Shown here piece by piece: positions 1 to 12,290 of a stretch of 64,000 nt of DNA. The stretch is from assembly GCA_012295275.1 (NCBI GenBank), contig CM022668.1, positions 14,220,522-14,284,521 on the forward strand, written 5' to 3'. Under the pieces are notes generated by a model that saw only the letters and a list, made by a program, of their open reading frames with translations, did not search any database and had not been told where the DNA came from. A program made the translations under genes and the position numbers. Positions within the stretch are counted from its first letter, which is position 1, and each line of letters begins with the position of its first letter. This stretch comes from Chrysomallon squamiferum (Eukaryota > Mollusca > Gastropoda > Neomphalida > Peltospiridae).

Positions 1-544
1 CTCGGGAACAGAAGTGTCTTGCCAAACCTTTTATAAACCAACAATAAGTAAACTATATTGACATAATGATATATTAGATAAACAGTACTTTACGTGTTGA
101 CACGTACCAAATGTCACAAATCAGTATGTTTATAAAGAACTAAACAATGTCTTAACTCCACTTATGCACGCTGTATTTTTAGTTATCGCTCATATAACAA
201 AAAGAAAGGACGAGTTTTTTTCTTGTAGTTCTCAAGTGAATCGGGTTTTTATTGATGATGACGTTTTATAATCTTTTGACCTCATTTTCAAGAGATTTGT
301 ATGACTATTATTTCAATTAAAATTGCTTTTATTTATTTATTTATTTATTTATTAATTTGTATGTATATTTGTTTGTATGTTGTATTTTGTTTATTTGTTT
401 ATTTTTGTTAGTTTATTTATTTATTTAGTAATTTATTTATTTATTTGTATATATATTTATTCATTTGTATGTTTGTTTATATGTTTGTTTAACTATTTAT
501 TTTATTTTATTTTATTTCCTTCCATTTCTTCTTACATAATATGG

Positions 545-599
<55 letters not shown>

Positions 600-660
600 T
601 AATAATAATAATAATAATCATAATTAATAAATAAATAAATAAATAAATAATAAAAAAGAC
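1..660. repeat. Module R segment followed by TTTA-rich and AAT microsatellites
   Basis: No gene seen. Positions about 60-245 match 11758-11940 closely (same words such as GTTGACACGTA followed by AAATGTCAC). Both are followed by an ATTT/TTTG-rich tract (326-535 here) and an (AAT)n tract (549-600 here), so this is a second copy of the DNA at 11.75-12.33 kb. Confidence 0.75.
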
Positions 661-1010
661 TACTTGTTGGGCCAGATGTCGGGAAGCTAGACTGAATGTT
701 CGACCGATCGTAACAAGCTGTATTTGGTGATATACGTTTTCCTCAGGAACTGAGATTGTTTGTCAACTCTTGTATAAAGCAACAGAGAGTAGTACTCTGC
801 TGTATTTATCGTGAAACGGCTACCACAAACTAATAATGCGCTGAAAAGTCCTAACCGACTTCAGATATGAGATTTTATTAACGTTGCTTCGTGTAAGATG
901 TTACAAATATTATTAAATTTCAATAAATAAATAAATAGATAGAGAAAGAAATCAATTAAAAACAAAAGTAATAAATATAAGATAAGTAAAAGATATTTTA
1001 ACATGATCAA
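661..1010 (+). repeat. P cassette copy A (degenerate promoter/first exon)
   Basis: Contains the leader words of the P cassette: GTTTTCCTCAGGAAC near 738, a TATAAAG box at 773-779, and the downstream GCGGCTACCA-like leader word (here as ACGGCTACCA). The ATG GCT TCG exon is broken: only a TTGCTTCGTGTAAG remnant remains near 883. The flank before it (661-735) is shared with 12500-12580. Probably a dead copy. Confidence 0.65.
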
Positions 1011-1440
1011 AATCTCGTGAAGTTAATCAAAATTAACATGTTTTTAGTGTTTTTTTCTTCTTTATAGTTTTGAAACTTATTGGATAATGGTATCTCAAAT
1101 GCCAGAATTCTTGATTTAATGTTATATTTCTTTAGTTATAAACTAAAATTACTCTGGAATCTCATCTTCGTTATATAAAAAAGGTTGCTCCATAAAAATT
1201 GCTTTTTTGTGGACAATCATTATAGACTGGATATATTTATAGATATACACAGACAGACAGGCGGATGCTACTCACTTTCCCTGTTACTGTTGGTTTGATC
1301 ATCAGCAGTTACGCTATACCCGACAAGCTCTGTGACTTCCTTGGCTGTGGTGCTAAATGGGTAGAAACTAAATCGTCCATTGATACATTTCTCCAACATT
1401 TCACAACGGTTTTCTGGATTCCTGTTGGTACTGAAGCTTT
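1011..1440. other. Non-coding; module flank U
   Basis: No gene seen. 1035-1190 resembles 8285-8440 and 12850-13010, the sequence that follows other P cassettes. The remainder (1190-1440) holds one short open frame without recognisable features. Confidence 0.4.
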
Positions 1441-1872
1441 GTTTCATTGAATATTCAGTATCACAACTGTCATGGCACGTTGTAAACTGTCAGAGGCTAC
1501 AATGTGGCAGATCAGTGACATAAGAAATGCAGGAATGGCCATCAGCCAAACTGGACGTCAATATGGGTGCAAAGTTTCCATCATTTCAAGACTGTTGAAC
1601 AAACACAGAGCTCCCAATGATGTTAAAGATCGTCCAAGACTTGGCAGACACCGAAAGACAACAATAAGACAGGAAACAGCATTGTTGAGTCTTGTTAGAC
1701 GCCTGCCATGTAACACAAGCACATCTTTACGAGTTGTTATCAGGCTGAGTCTTTTCCTACACGACCGTCAGGAATAGGCTAAAAGCAGCAGGATACTGGG
1801 CCAGAAGACACGTCAAGTCTATAAAACTGTCTTCAGGTCACAAAGCCACACAGCTTGTCTGATGTAATCAAC
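1440..1872 (+). mobile_element. Tc1-type transposase fragment (N-terminal DNA-binding part)
   Basis: The open frame at 1472-1777 starts MARCKLSEATMWQI. It has the helix-turn-helix layout of the N-terminal region of Tc1/mariner transposases and a second-domain word RPRLGRHRKTT (residues about 54-64), typical of the Tc1 GRPR-type hinge. It runs out of frame near 1775, although related sequence continues to about 1872. The DDE catalytic domain is missing, so this is a non-autonomous relic. A sister copy lies at 9432-9890 on the other strand and ends at the same internal point. Confidence 0.75.
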
Positions 1873-1879
1873 GTATTCA

Positions 1880-2420
1880 CCTGTAAAACGACTGAATTAA
1901 CTTCTTACCCTATTTGGTCTTTTCACCAAGTTAATAAAATCGCAAAATTCAATTCAGTTAAAGCTGTTTACCACAGAATTAGTTTTTGATAGCCGCTTGA
2001 CGACAAATACTGTACAATACTCGTTGTTGCTTGAGATAAGGGTTGCAAGATGCAGTGCGGTATTGACACGTGCTAGTGCTTTTAGGCTTCGACAATCTCA
2101 TTGTGGATCACGTTTAGGAGTAGAAAAAGACCTCTCTCCAGAACAGTTCGTGACGAGAAATGACAAGTAAATACGTAAACAAATGTACATGTTTGGAAAA
2201 GTTTCATGCATTTCATTTTTGACAATTATGACCAACAGAAAAACTCAGATTCGGTTGACCCCACTGGACCCAGGTCCTGATTGTGCCTCAAAATTTCAAA
2301 TACACCTTCGTATAGTTTATTTTCTATATAGTTTAACGCACACTTAGCGTCTCTCGTATAAATTAATTGACATTTGCAGTGCTCACAGCATTAACATTTA
2401 GCACTAAAAGATGAAAAAAA
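1880..2420 (-). repeat. Inverted module copy B (S-Q-P)
   Basis: Read on the minus strand, this shows the S word (2340-2405), the first part of Q (2090-2260) and then P (2075-1880), the same order as the plus-strand copies. The P part keeps the cassette leader (inverted around 1990-2030), but the position of the MAS exon reads ATAGGGTAAG, so the start codon is lost. Confidence 0.65.
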
Positions 2421-2700
2421 GCCTTATCAGCTTTAGTGATAACGCAGCGTTGGCAACATAGGTTTAATCCTGAAGAAGCATATATTTATTGCTGAGGAAA
2501 AAACTATTTCTCTGAAAATAGCAATTTACGATAGGCACATAGTTTCCTGTATCGGTTAACTGCTTTATTAACTGCTTTATTGTGTGTCTATCCCTCTATT
2601 TCTCTGTCTGCCCATCTGTGTGCCTGAAAACATATCCATATTGACTCTTTAATGATAGTACGTCCGAGCTGTTTTAATGATAGTACGTCCGAGCTGTTTT
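2421..2700. repeat. Non-coding with a perfect 26-bp tandem duplication
   Basis: Two adjacent identical copies of a 26-bp unit containing GTACGTCCGAGCTG occur at about 2651-2702. No gene is seen here. Confidence 0.7.
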
Positions 2701-3400
2701 GCTCCTGTTGACATTCGCCAGCGTCCTGTCTTCGTGAACTTTACGCTCTCATTTCGTTCAGCTTATTGCAGTAACATTACATATTGAGTAATCGATGAAC
2801 TAGCAAAGAAAATAATATCATCTTATCACAGAATTTTTAATTAGCATAAAGGAAAGAAACACAGTAAACTAAAAAATAACGAAGACTACATATGTTTCTA
2901 GCTATGTAAACATTTTTCTCGTTGATTTTTCAACAAACTGATCGAGAATGTTATTAAACTGCAGTTTCCAGAGAACAGACGATTCTACATTCATCAGTGC
3001 CAAATTACTGAGCTTTTGAGACTGGATCACAGGTAATTCTTAATACGTTTAAGAGCAGAATTAATACTTCTCTCCAGAACAGTTTGTATCGAGAAGTGAT
3101 AACTAAAAACGCAAACAAATCCACACGTTTGGAAAAAGTTCTTGCATTTCATTGTTGACAGTTTTGACTAATTAAAAAAACTAAAATTTCAGATAAATTG
3201 TACGATAATTTATTTGTTATATAGTTTAATACATCCTTACCGTCTGTCGTATGACTTTCATTTAAAATTTAATTAAGCTTAAAACGAGTTATTCGACTTA
3301 TTCGTGTTTTCCCCAAGTTAATAAAATTCCAAAACTGAATTCAGTTAGGACTATTATCAGCATAATTAATTTCTGATTGCAGCTTGACTAAAAATAAAAC
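2701..3400 (-). repeat. Inverted module copy C (Q and P)
   Basis: On the minus strand this carries the Q block (about 3190-2760), with words such as GATCCAGTCTCAAAAGCTCAG. An inverted P cassette follows at about 3395-3262. The MAS exon is not preserved. Confidence 0.65.
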
Positions 3401-4155
3401 AATGCAAAGATCTCTTCATGTAATGCATTATTCTGTATATATAGTTTACTTAATGTTGCTTTATAAAAGATTTGCCACACACTTCTGTTCTGATAAAAAA
3501 AAAATGTATAGGAACGTGAATAATCCGTGGTGTTCAAATTTTCTATCAGAACATTCCAACTCTAAAATTTTAAGAATTGTTATTGCAAAGTAAGCCATAC
3601 GATTAATTCATTTATTAACATTCTTTGGCAATAAAAAAAGTGTTTGTGAAATCAAAAATACATCGGAAGATCAATTTATGAACGTCAAGTGTATTTTATT
3701 TTAATTACATCAATATTTTCTTAATGTACAAGTGTTTGCGGTGTAACGGATTCGTTGTTCGACTGGTAGAAGGAACTCTGGGCAGTGCAATGGATGTTAC
3801 TCTGTTGTATTTGTCGTCAACGGGCTACCAGAAACTAATTTTAAAAACAGATATTAATTTTCCTTGTTTTTATTTATTATCTTGTTTCCTTTATTTAAAT
3901 ATTGGTTAAATTATTTATATATTTATTATTCATTATTTTCTCCATTTGTTTATATCAAACTACTTTCAATTAATTTTCCAACAGCAACACCTCTTTTGTT
4001 TAGTTTTTGCTCGCTTCATCTTAGTAGGGCCTCCTTCTCCATAATTATTTTTACAGTTTTATTATTGGAATGTCCTGATATAAAATATGAACACCACCCT
4101 TTTTGACGTTCCTAGCACTGAAAAGCAATCCTAGAAATTCATTTTTTCTCAGGAA

Positions 4156-4207
<52 letters not shown>

Positions 4208-4330
4208 GTTGTTGTTGTTGTTGTTGCTGTCTCAGTTTCTAAGTAATTAAATTACTAATGAATTTATGAAACAGAAGGAGTTCAACCATAATAAAAAGTT
4301 CATGTTAAACGTATTGTATTATATACTATA
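3401..4330. repeat. Non-coding; P fragment D and (ATT)n/(GTT)n tract
   Basis: 3725-3850 is a partial P cassette (words TTTGTCGTCAACGGGCTACC) without promoter box or start codon. 4158-4206 is (ATT)n followed by (GTT)n to about 4226. Short open frames in this stretch are low-complexity and unsupported. Confidence 0.5.
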
Positions 4331-4599
4331 TGTGGTTTGTATGCATGTTTATCAGTATGTAGTATGTTTGAAGAAACATAAATATCTAATGTTGGTATGA
4401 GAACATAACATGTCTGTTACATCATTATGTTAATTTTATTTTAAAACCCACACCGTACACAATAATTCAAACTATTAATATATCTCGTGTCGCACTCAGT
4501 TTGCTCGCTGTTATTTTCGTTATACATTACACATGATCAGGTAGTTCATAAAAGCTTTTGACCGATAAACGAAAGTGAGTTATCAGAAATACGAGTTTT
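4331..4599. other. Non-coding upstream flank of cassette E
   Basis: No gene seen. The DNA just before cassette E contains GATCAGGTAGTTCATAAAAG and a stretch shared in part with 20390-20470. Confidence 0.35.
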
Positions 4600-4800
4600 C
4601 GGGGAAATACCTTTTCCTCAGGAACGGAGCTGTTTTATCAATACTTATATAAAGCACCAACGAGTACTGTATTTGTAGTCAAGCGACTATCACAAAGTAA
4701 TTCTTTGGTGAACAGCTCGAGGTGAATTTAGTTTTGGGATTTTATTGCCTTGGGAAAAGAAGATATGGCTTCGGGTAAGATTTTAAAATCTAGTTAAATA
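4600..4800 (+). promoter_or_regulatory. Best-preserved P cassette (E): TATA box plus first coding exon
   Basis: A consensus-like TATATAAAG lies at 4646-4654, about 110 bases before an ATG at 4765. The coding part is 4765-4774, ATG GCT TCG G, followed directly by GTAAG (donor at 4775). It encodes Met-Ala-Ser and one base of the next codon. That phase fits both the exon at 10248 (starts AT) and the exon at 13249 (starts AT). This is the only copy seen with TATA box, ATG and donor all intact, so it is the most likely promoter and first exon of the GIMAP gene. No transcript evidence is available. Confidence 0.55.
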
Positions 4801-6132
4801 GTGAGAAATAATTAATTAATTAATTAAAAGTAATTAGGATCAACAAAATACTTATGTTGATAGAAAAAAGTGTTAGTGGAATTTGTTTATTTCTTTCCGA
4901 ATTTTAAATTTTATTTTATTATTTTTATTATATATATATAAAGCTCATAATGAAACATTTGACAATTCATATATGAAATCTTTTTTCTCTTTTTCTTTCT
5001 CTTAGTGTTAAATGTTAATTCTATGTACACGGCAAACGTTTCATGCGCGTCAGTGAAATTGATAGGAATCCTCTTCATACGAGAGACGCCAAGCATGCAT
5101 TAAACTATATAAAAATAAATTATGAATTAATTTGTGAGAAATTGTATTTTTTTATTTTGTCAAAACTTTTACTAATAAAATGCAAGAAATCTTTCCAAAC
5201 TTGTACATTTGTTTAAGTATTTGCTTATCACTGCTCAATACAAACTCGTCTTTTTCTGCTCTTAAACGCGATCCACTCCGAAAGGTGAAAATCTCAGTAA
5301 TTTGGCATTAATGAATGTAGAATACTTTTATTCAGGAAATTATATTTAACAATATTCTCGATCAGTCTGCTGAAAGATTAACCAGAATAATATTTACGTT
5401 CCTAGATACATATGTAGGCCTCTGTATCTTTTTAATTTACAACACAGTAACGGTATTTTGGTGTTGCATTTCTTTATGCTAATTACAGGTGCTCTGATAA
5501 GATGATATTATTCTCTTTATTACTCCATTAATTAATTAATTTGTAATATTATTGCAATAAGTTGAACGAAGGGAGAGTGTAGAATTCGGGATAGGGGCTT
5601 TGGCGAGTGTCAACAGGCAAAAAGAAAGCTCGAAGGCTAAGGGCCGTACATTGGGTTAATATCTTACTGATAATATCTTACCAACCCTTCTCTCATGCAA
5701 CGACGAGTACTGTGCTGTATTTGCTGTCAAGCGGCTCTCAGAAATTAATTCTGTAGTGAGCAGTCTTAACCGACTTCAGTTTTGGGATTTTATTAACTTG
5801 CGGTAAAAACAAAATATGGCTTCGGGTAAGATGGTTGAAATTCAATTGTATTATAATAAACAAATTTATCAATCAATTATTTAATTAAAAAAAAAATCAG
5901 TAAGTATATTCTTAGAGTAATATATTAGATAAACAGATATTTGCAAGTGGACACGTTATCAAATGTCACTGAATTTATAAAGAACTAAACAAAATAGTCA
6001 GGTCTCATGTAAGAGTCAAACATAAAATCGAGTTTGTTCTTGTAAGCAGATTGGCTTCATGATTATTTTATTTAATTTTTTTATATATTTTTTTTATTAT
6101 TATTTAATTTTTTTTTTATTTAGTTATTTATT

Positions 6133-6166
<34 letters not shown>

Positions 6167-6837
6167 CACTATAATAATGTGTTGTTTTTTTGTGTTTTTT
6201 TTTTGCCGTGATGTATTAGGTTTAATACAAACTCATGCAAACAAAACTCATGCAACAGCATGTAACTATTTTGTATTTCAAAATATATATTCGGAATTAC
6301 ATCCGTTTTTGTTTGTAACTTAATTACTAATCTATTATAGAAAAAAAAAAGGTTTTCATTTCTGTGTAACTGAATTAATGACTTATTCTTCAAACAGAGA
6401 AAGTTTCATTTCTATGTAACTAAAATACTGATTTTTGAAAGAAAGGGTGTTTGTTTCTAAATATTTAAACCATGTTGTGTTTTATTTATGGTTTCTATGA
6501 ACCTGTGTAACGTATTAAGAATTACCTGTGCTCAACTCTGAAAGATGAAAAGCTTAGTAATTTCGCACTAATGACTGTAGAATCGTTCTTACTGCGGAAA
6601 TTTAATTTTAACAATATTTTGAATCAGCTTACTGAAATATAAAGCAGAAAGCACTTCATGTACCTAGATTCTATTTAAGCATAAATAATTTTCCAGTTCA
6701 TTACTGGTATTTGTACTGTTGCTTTGCTTCATGCTAATTAAAGGTTGTCTGATAAGATGATATTGTTTTCTTTGTTCCTCTATTAATTACGTCATTTGTG
6801 ATATTATTGTTATGCATTGTACGAAAGGAGAGCTTGC

Positions 6838-6904
<67 letters not shown>

Positions 6905-9900
6905 GTCTGTCTCTCTCAGTGTTAATTGTGAATGCTATGTAGAAATCAAATGCTCCACGCACTTCACTGAAATTAGATCATACTTTGATACGAGATAAGC
7001 TGAGGATCCGTTAAACTATATAAAAACATAAATTGTGGGTAAATTTATACACACTATCACAGATGGGCCGAACGACAGAGGGTAATTTCCCACTCTCAGT
7101 ATTTCTGTAGGTCAAAACTGTCAAAATTGAAACACAAGAAACGTTTCCAAACATGCATATTTACTTGTCACAAACTGTTCTGGAGAGAGATCGTTTTCTG
7201 CTCTTAAATGTGATCCACACTGAAATATGAGAAACTCAGTAATTTCGCATTAATCCATGTAGAATCGTTTGTGCTCCGGAATTTAAATTTTAACAATATT
7301 CTGTTTGTTGAAAGTTTGACGATAATTTGATTTGTTTTCTTTTATACCTATATACCTATATACCTACTTTTACAATACAGTACCGGTGTTTGATGTTGCT
7401 TTACTTCATGCTAATTAAAGGTTGTCTCAAAATATATAATTTTTTCTTACACCATTAATAGAGTAATTCAGCTTAAAAGAATTAGCTCTTTGAAAGTTAT
7501 ATCAATAACTGAGTTAGTACTACTTAACCTTCAATGACAAAACTTATCAATTAATCACTATTTGTCTTTTATTGTGTCTGTACCAACAACAAGGCAGCCA
7601 TAATATAATAGTATTAATTAGACCTCAACATTTTACAATACGAAATCGTTATTTATTTCCGTATATGGTTATGATTAATATTTTAAATAGAGTAAATAGG
7701 AGATACGAGGGAACTTTAGAATATTATATTATTGCACACACTCGCAATCTGTTATTAGTGGAGTAAGATTTTCTGTGCGAGGGGGAGGGTGAGCTATTTT
7801 ACTGCGACTTTCTCTTTTTCCTTCTTTTGTAATCTTGCGCCCACGGAACCCACTGAGCGCAAGCACAACACACACAAACACACACAGACACAAACCCACA
7901 AACCCACACACACACAAACACAAGAACACAAATAAACACACAAACTAACATTACAAACAAACACACACAGCACCCCTTCATTGTCTTATTCTTGGTACTA
8001 ACACGCTGTTTGTGAGAAATGCTGTGACATCACAACAACTATAGTAAACAGCAAAGATTAGTTTGTTGCATTTGTTGTCAAGGAGATATGAGAAACTAAT
8101 TTTGTGTTGAATTGAAATTCGTTTTGTGATTTTCTTACTGTGCGTAAAAGATAATATGTGGATTCAACAAGACGTCTGAAATTTAATTAAATTTTAAATG
8201 ATATTTTCAAGAAATAAACAAACTAATTAATTAATCACAATATTCTATATCAAATAAAAATATCTGAAATCGATAAAAAAAAAAACGTTACTAGCTGAGT
8301 TTCCTTTCTTCTCCTTTGTTTCTGTTAGGTTTCTCATAATGAAATACTTCACAACACTTAAATAACATAATTTATCTCTTAAGTTTTATTTGTCTTTTGC
8401 ATTAAATTAAAATTACTCTAGGATGTCATTCCATTATAAATAAATGGACTGTTTGCCAAACCTGTTATAAATGAACAATAAGTAAAGTATATTCACAGAA
8501 TAATTTATTAGACAAACAGATCTTTACATGTTGACACGTATCAAATGTCACATATAAGAGAGGTTTATGTTTTTCCTTCTTAATTTTGAAATTATTAAAT
8601 TTTTTTTAATTTTTTTTTTTTAAAGTCATAACGAAATATTTTACAAAAGATATATGCAATATTTTCCTTTTTCTCTCTCAGTGTTAAACGTCGTAAGTAT
8701 GCACACGGCAAACGCTCCGTGCGCGCCAGTGAAATTAATTTATAGGAATCCTCTTTGATAGAGAGACGCTAAGGGTGAGTTAATCAACATAAAAAAAAAA
8801 TAATAAAAAAATAAAAAAAAATAAAAAAAAATGATGGGTCAATTTATGCGAAATTCTGACACATAGTCAGGGTTACTCGCCCCCCCCCCTCCATCTTAAA
8901 CTGTTAAAAATTAAATGCAAGAAACGTTTCCAAAAATGTATATTTTTTTTACGTATTTGCTTGTCACTTTTCGATACAAACTGTTCTGAAGAGAGGTTGT
9001 TTTTTTCTGCTCTGAAACAGCTACCTGTGATCCACTGTGAAAGATGAAAAGCACAGTAATTTGGCATTAATGGATGTAGAATCATCTGTCCTCTGGAAAT
9101 TAAATCTTAACAATATTCTGGATCAGTTTGTTGAAACATTAACGAGACAAATGTTTAAGTACCTAGATACCTTTGTAGGAATATATATGTATATTTAACT
9201 TTATAGTACACTACCGATATTTTGATGTGCCTTTGCTTCATGCTAATTAAAGGTTGCCTGATAAGATGCTATCATTTTCTTTGTTACTCAACTAATTAAT
9301 TACAAGGAGAGCTGAACATTCGTGCGGAAGTGCGTGCGGGAATGTCGAGAGTCAAGAAAATCTCGAAGCGTAAGGATAATACGGCACTGCATCTTGCAGA
9401 ACTTTATCTCAAGCACCAATGCGCTGTCATCTGAAAAGTTGCAATGTTCCAGCGAATTACATCAGACAAGTCGTGCTGCTTTGTGAGCTGAAGACAGTTT
9501 CATACATGTGATGTGTCTACTGTCCCTGTCTCATTCTGCTTTTAGCAGATTACTGACAGTCCTGTAGGAAATGGCTCTCCCTGGTAACCACTGCTGTTTT
9601 AAAGATCTGCGTGTGTCCCTTGAAAGGAGTCTAACAAGACTCAACTATGTTCTGTACTCTTATTGTCGTATTTCGGGATTTGCCAGCTCTTGGACAATCT
9701 CTAACATTATTGGCAACTCTGTCTTTGTTCAGCTGTCTTGAAATGATTGAAATATTGCGCACATATTGACGTCCAGTTTGGCTGATGTCCTTTCCTGTAT
9801 TTCTTATGTCAGTAATCTGCCACATTGTAGCCTCTGACAGTTTACAACGTGCCATGACAGTCGTGTTACTGAATATTCAGTGCAAACTGACAGGAATGAG

Positions 9901-10410
9901 TATGACATATAATTATTACAAACCAGATTTCGACAATGACGTTTCACGAGCATTGCTTTTAGTTGTAAGTACATTGAGTACCTCCAGGAAAGTCACGTTA
10001 TTCAGCAAGATGCCACGTCAATACATTATTCAGGAAAATGCGCTCTTTTCTTAATTCACACAATTACAGGTCTGTGAATTGGGTATTGCTTAGTTTGTTT
10101 CCCTCATGTATAGATAGATAGGTTTGAAGATACATAGGAAGAAAAATGCAAACATTCATTCATACATTTACACAGACATTCGCACATAGATAGATGGATA
10201 TAATTATATACAGAGAAAAACTTACATTTTTTAAAATTTTGTTCTAGATGATGAACAGATTCCAGTTTCTGAATTAAAGAAGCGTTTTGAACCACAGGTG
10301 AGCATCATTAAATCACCACTTTACTTATTTACCAGATTAAACAGGTTTAAAAAATTCATTAATATATGTCTGAAGAAAATGCTAAGAATAAGTGGGGTAA
10401 ATAAGTAAAC

Positions 10411-10470
<60 letters not shown>

Positions 10471-12239
10471 GAATGAATGAATGAATAACTGTTTAAAAAC
10501 CCCACCACTTTCAAACAAGAAAATAAATAAAATCTTATATTTATAAACTTATATTACATAATATGTGCAGGTTTGCGTACAGACATGTTTATACAAATTC
10601 GGTCAAAAACACATATACAGTAATTTTGAAATAAAATTTTGATTTTCGTTTTATATGTTCATTTTACCTTTCTTTTTAAAAGTCTCAGTCTGCAGCTCCA
10701 CCACGTACGAAGCCATCAAAACAGGTGGAAGCATCACCAGAACTCCACGAATCACAACAGGTCGAGCCAAAACATTGTTCAGATTCATCGACGTATGGTA
10801 TGTGTATCAAAGTTTGTAAATATTGGTCATTCAAGAAACATTCTTCAGTAATATGCAAAATCATTAATACTGTAACGTCGTCCTCTAGTATAAATTTGGT
10901 AACAGTTTTACTACACGCTGTCACTGACGTCGCAGTCCGAGTACTAGAAATATCAGCAGTTGTATTAATTAAACCTGTGGTTATAGTAATATTAGTAGGA
11001 CTGGGAGTAGTAGTGGTAGAGATAGTAGAAATAGAAGTGGAAGAGAGAGCAGTTATAATGCTTGTAGAGACAGTGGTAATATTAGTTGTAGAGATAGTAA
11101 TAATAGCAGTTATAGAGAGAGTTTTAAATATTAAATTTTGACGAACTGTCCGGACTGAACGAGCGGGGGTCACCACTAATCTGAATTATTCAGCTGGTCA
11201 GGCTTAGAAATCATATCCAAGAAACTTTTTCAATCATGTACATTTGTTTACGTATTTACTTATCACTTCTTGATACAAACTGTTTTATAAATAAGTCTTT
11301 TTCTGCTCTTAAACGTATTAAAAATTATCCGTGATCCAGTCTGAAAGATGAAAAGCTCAGTAATTTCACAAACTAATGAATGTTGAGTAGTTTGTACTCG
11401 GAAATCAAATAATTAACAATATTCTGAATCAGTTTGTTGAAAAATCAACGAGAAAACTGTTTACGTACCTAGAAACAAACGTAGGCTTCTATATTTTTTA
11501 ATTTACAGTCCAGTAATGGTATTTTTGCTACAGCACTATATCTTACCAAACCTTATATCAAGCAACACTGACTATTGTGATCTATTTGTCGTGAAGCGGC
11601 GATCAGAAATTAATTCTGAGGCTAGCAGTCGTAACTGAACTGAATTTTAGGATTTTCTTTTCTTGAGGAAAACTCGAAATATGGCTCCGGACAAGACGTT
11701 TTAACCTTAATTAAATTGCAGTAAATAAAATAATTAAAAGAATAAGTACGCTATACTCACAGAACAATGTATTAGATAAACAGATCTTTATACGTTGACA
11801 CGTATCAAATGTCACATAAGAATATGTTTATAAAGTACTAAACAATGTCTTAACTTCACTTATGCACGATTAATTTTGAGTCTTCGCTCATATAACAAAA
11901 AGAAAGGCGAGATTTGTTCTTTAGGTCTCAACTGAAACAAGTTTCTATTCATAATGGCGTTTGACAACATTTTTATCTAATTTTCACCAGATTTACATGA
12001 CTATTATTTCAATTAAAACTGGTTTTGTTTATTTATTTATTTATTTGTATGTATATTTGTTTGTATGTTGTTATTTTGTTTATTTGTTTATTTATTTATC
12101 TGTATATTTATTTATTCGTTTGTATGTTTGTTTGTCTGTTTTTTTATTTATATGTTTATTTTTGTTAGTTTATTTATTTATTTTATTCTATTTTATTCTT
12201 ATTTCATTCCATTTCTTCTTACATAATATGGATACAATA

Positions 12240-12290
<51 letters not shown>

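Noticed and set aside
7729-7981. Cys/Val-rich minus-strand frames that look like a secreted peptide
   Set aside because: Produced by the CA-rich tract at 7866-7975, with no splice or conservation support.
10755-10765. Alternative donor CAACAG|GTCGAG inside GIMAP exon 3
   Set aside because: It would end in phase 0 (10760), while the GTPase exon must be entered in phase 1. The donor at 10798 fits.
10685-11176. 163-codon minus-strand frame and 138-codon plus-strand frame
   Set aside because: Both come from a degenerate trinucleotide tract and from antisense of GIMAP exon 3; neither has domain-like features.
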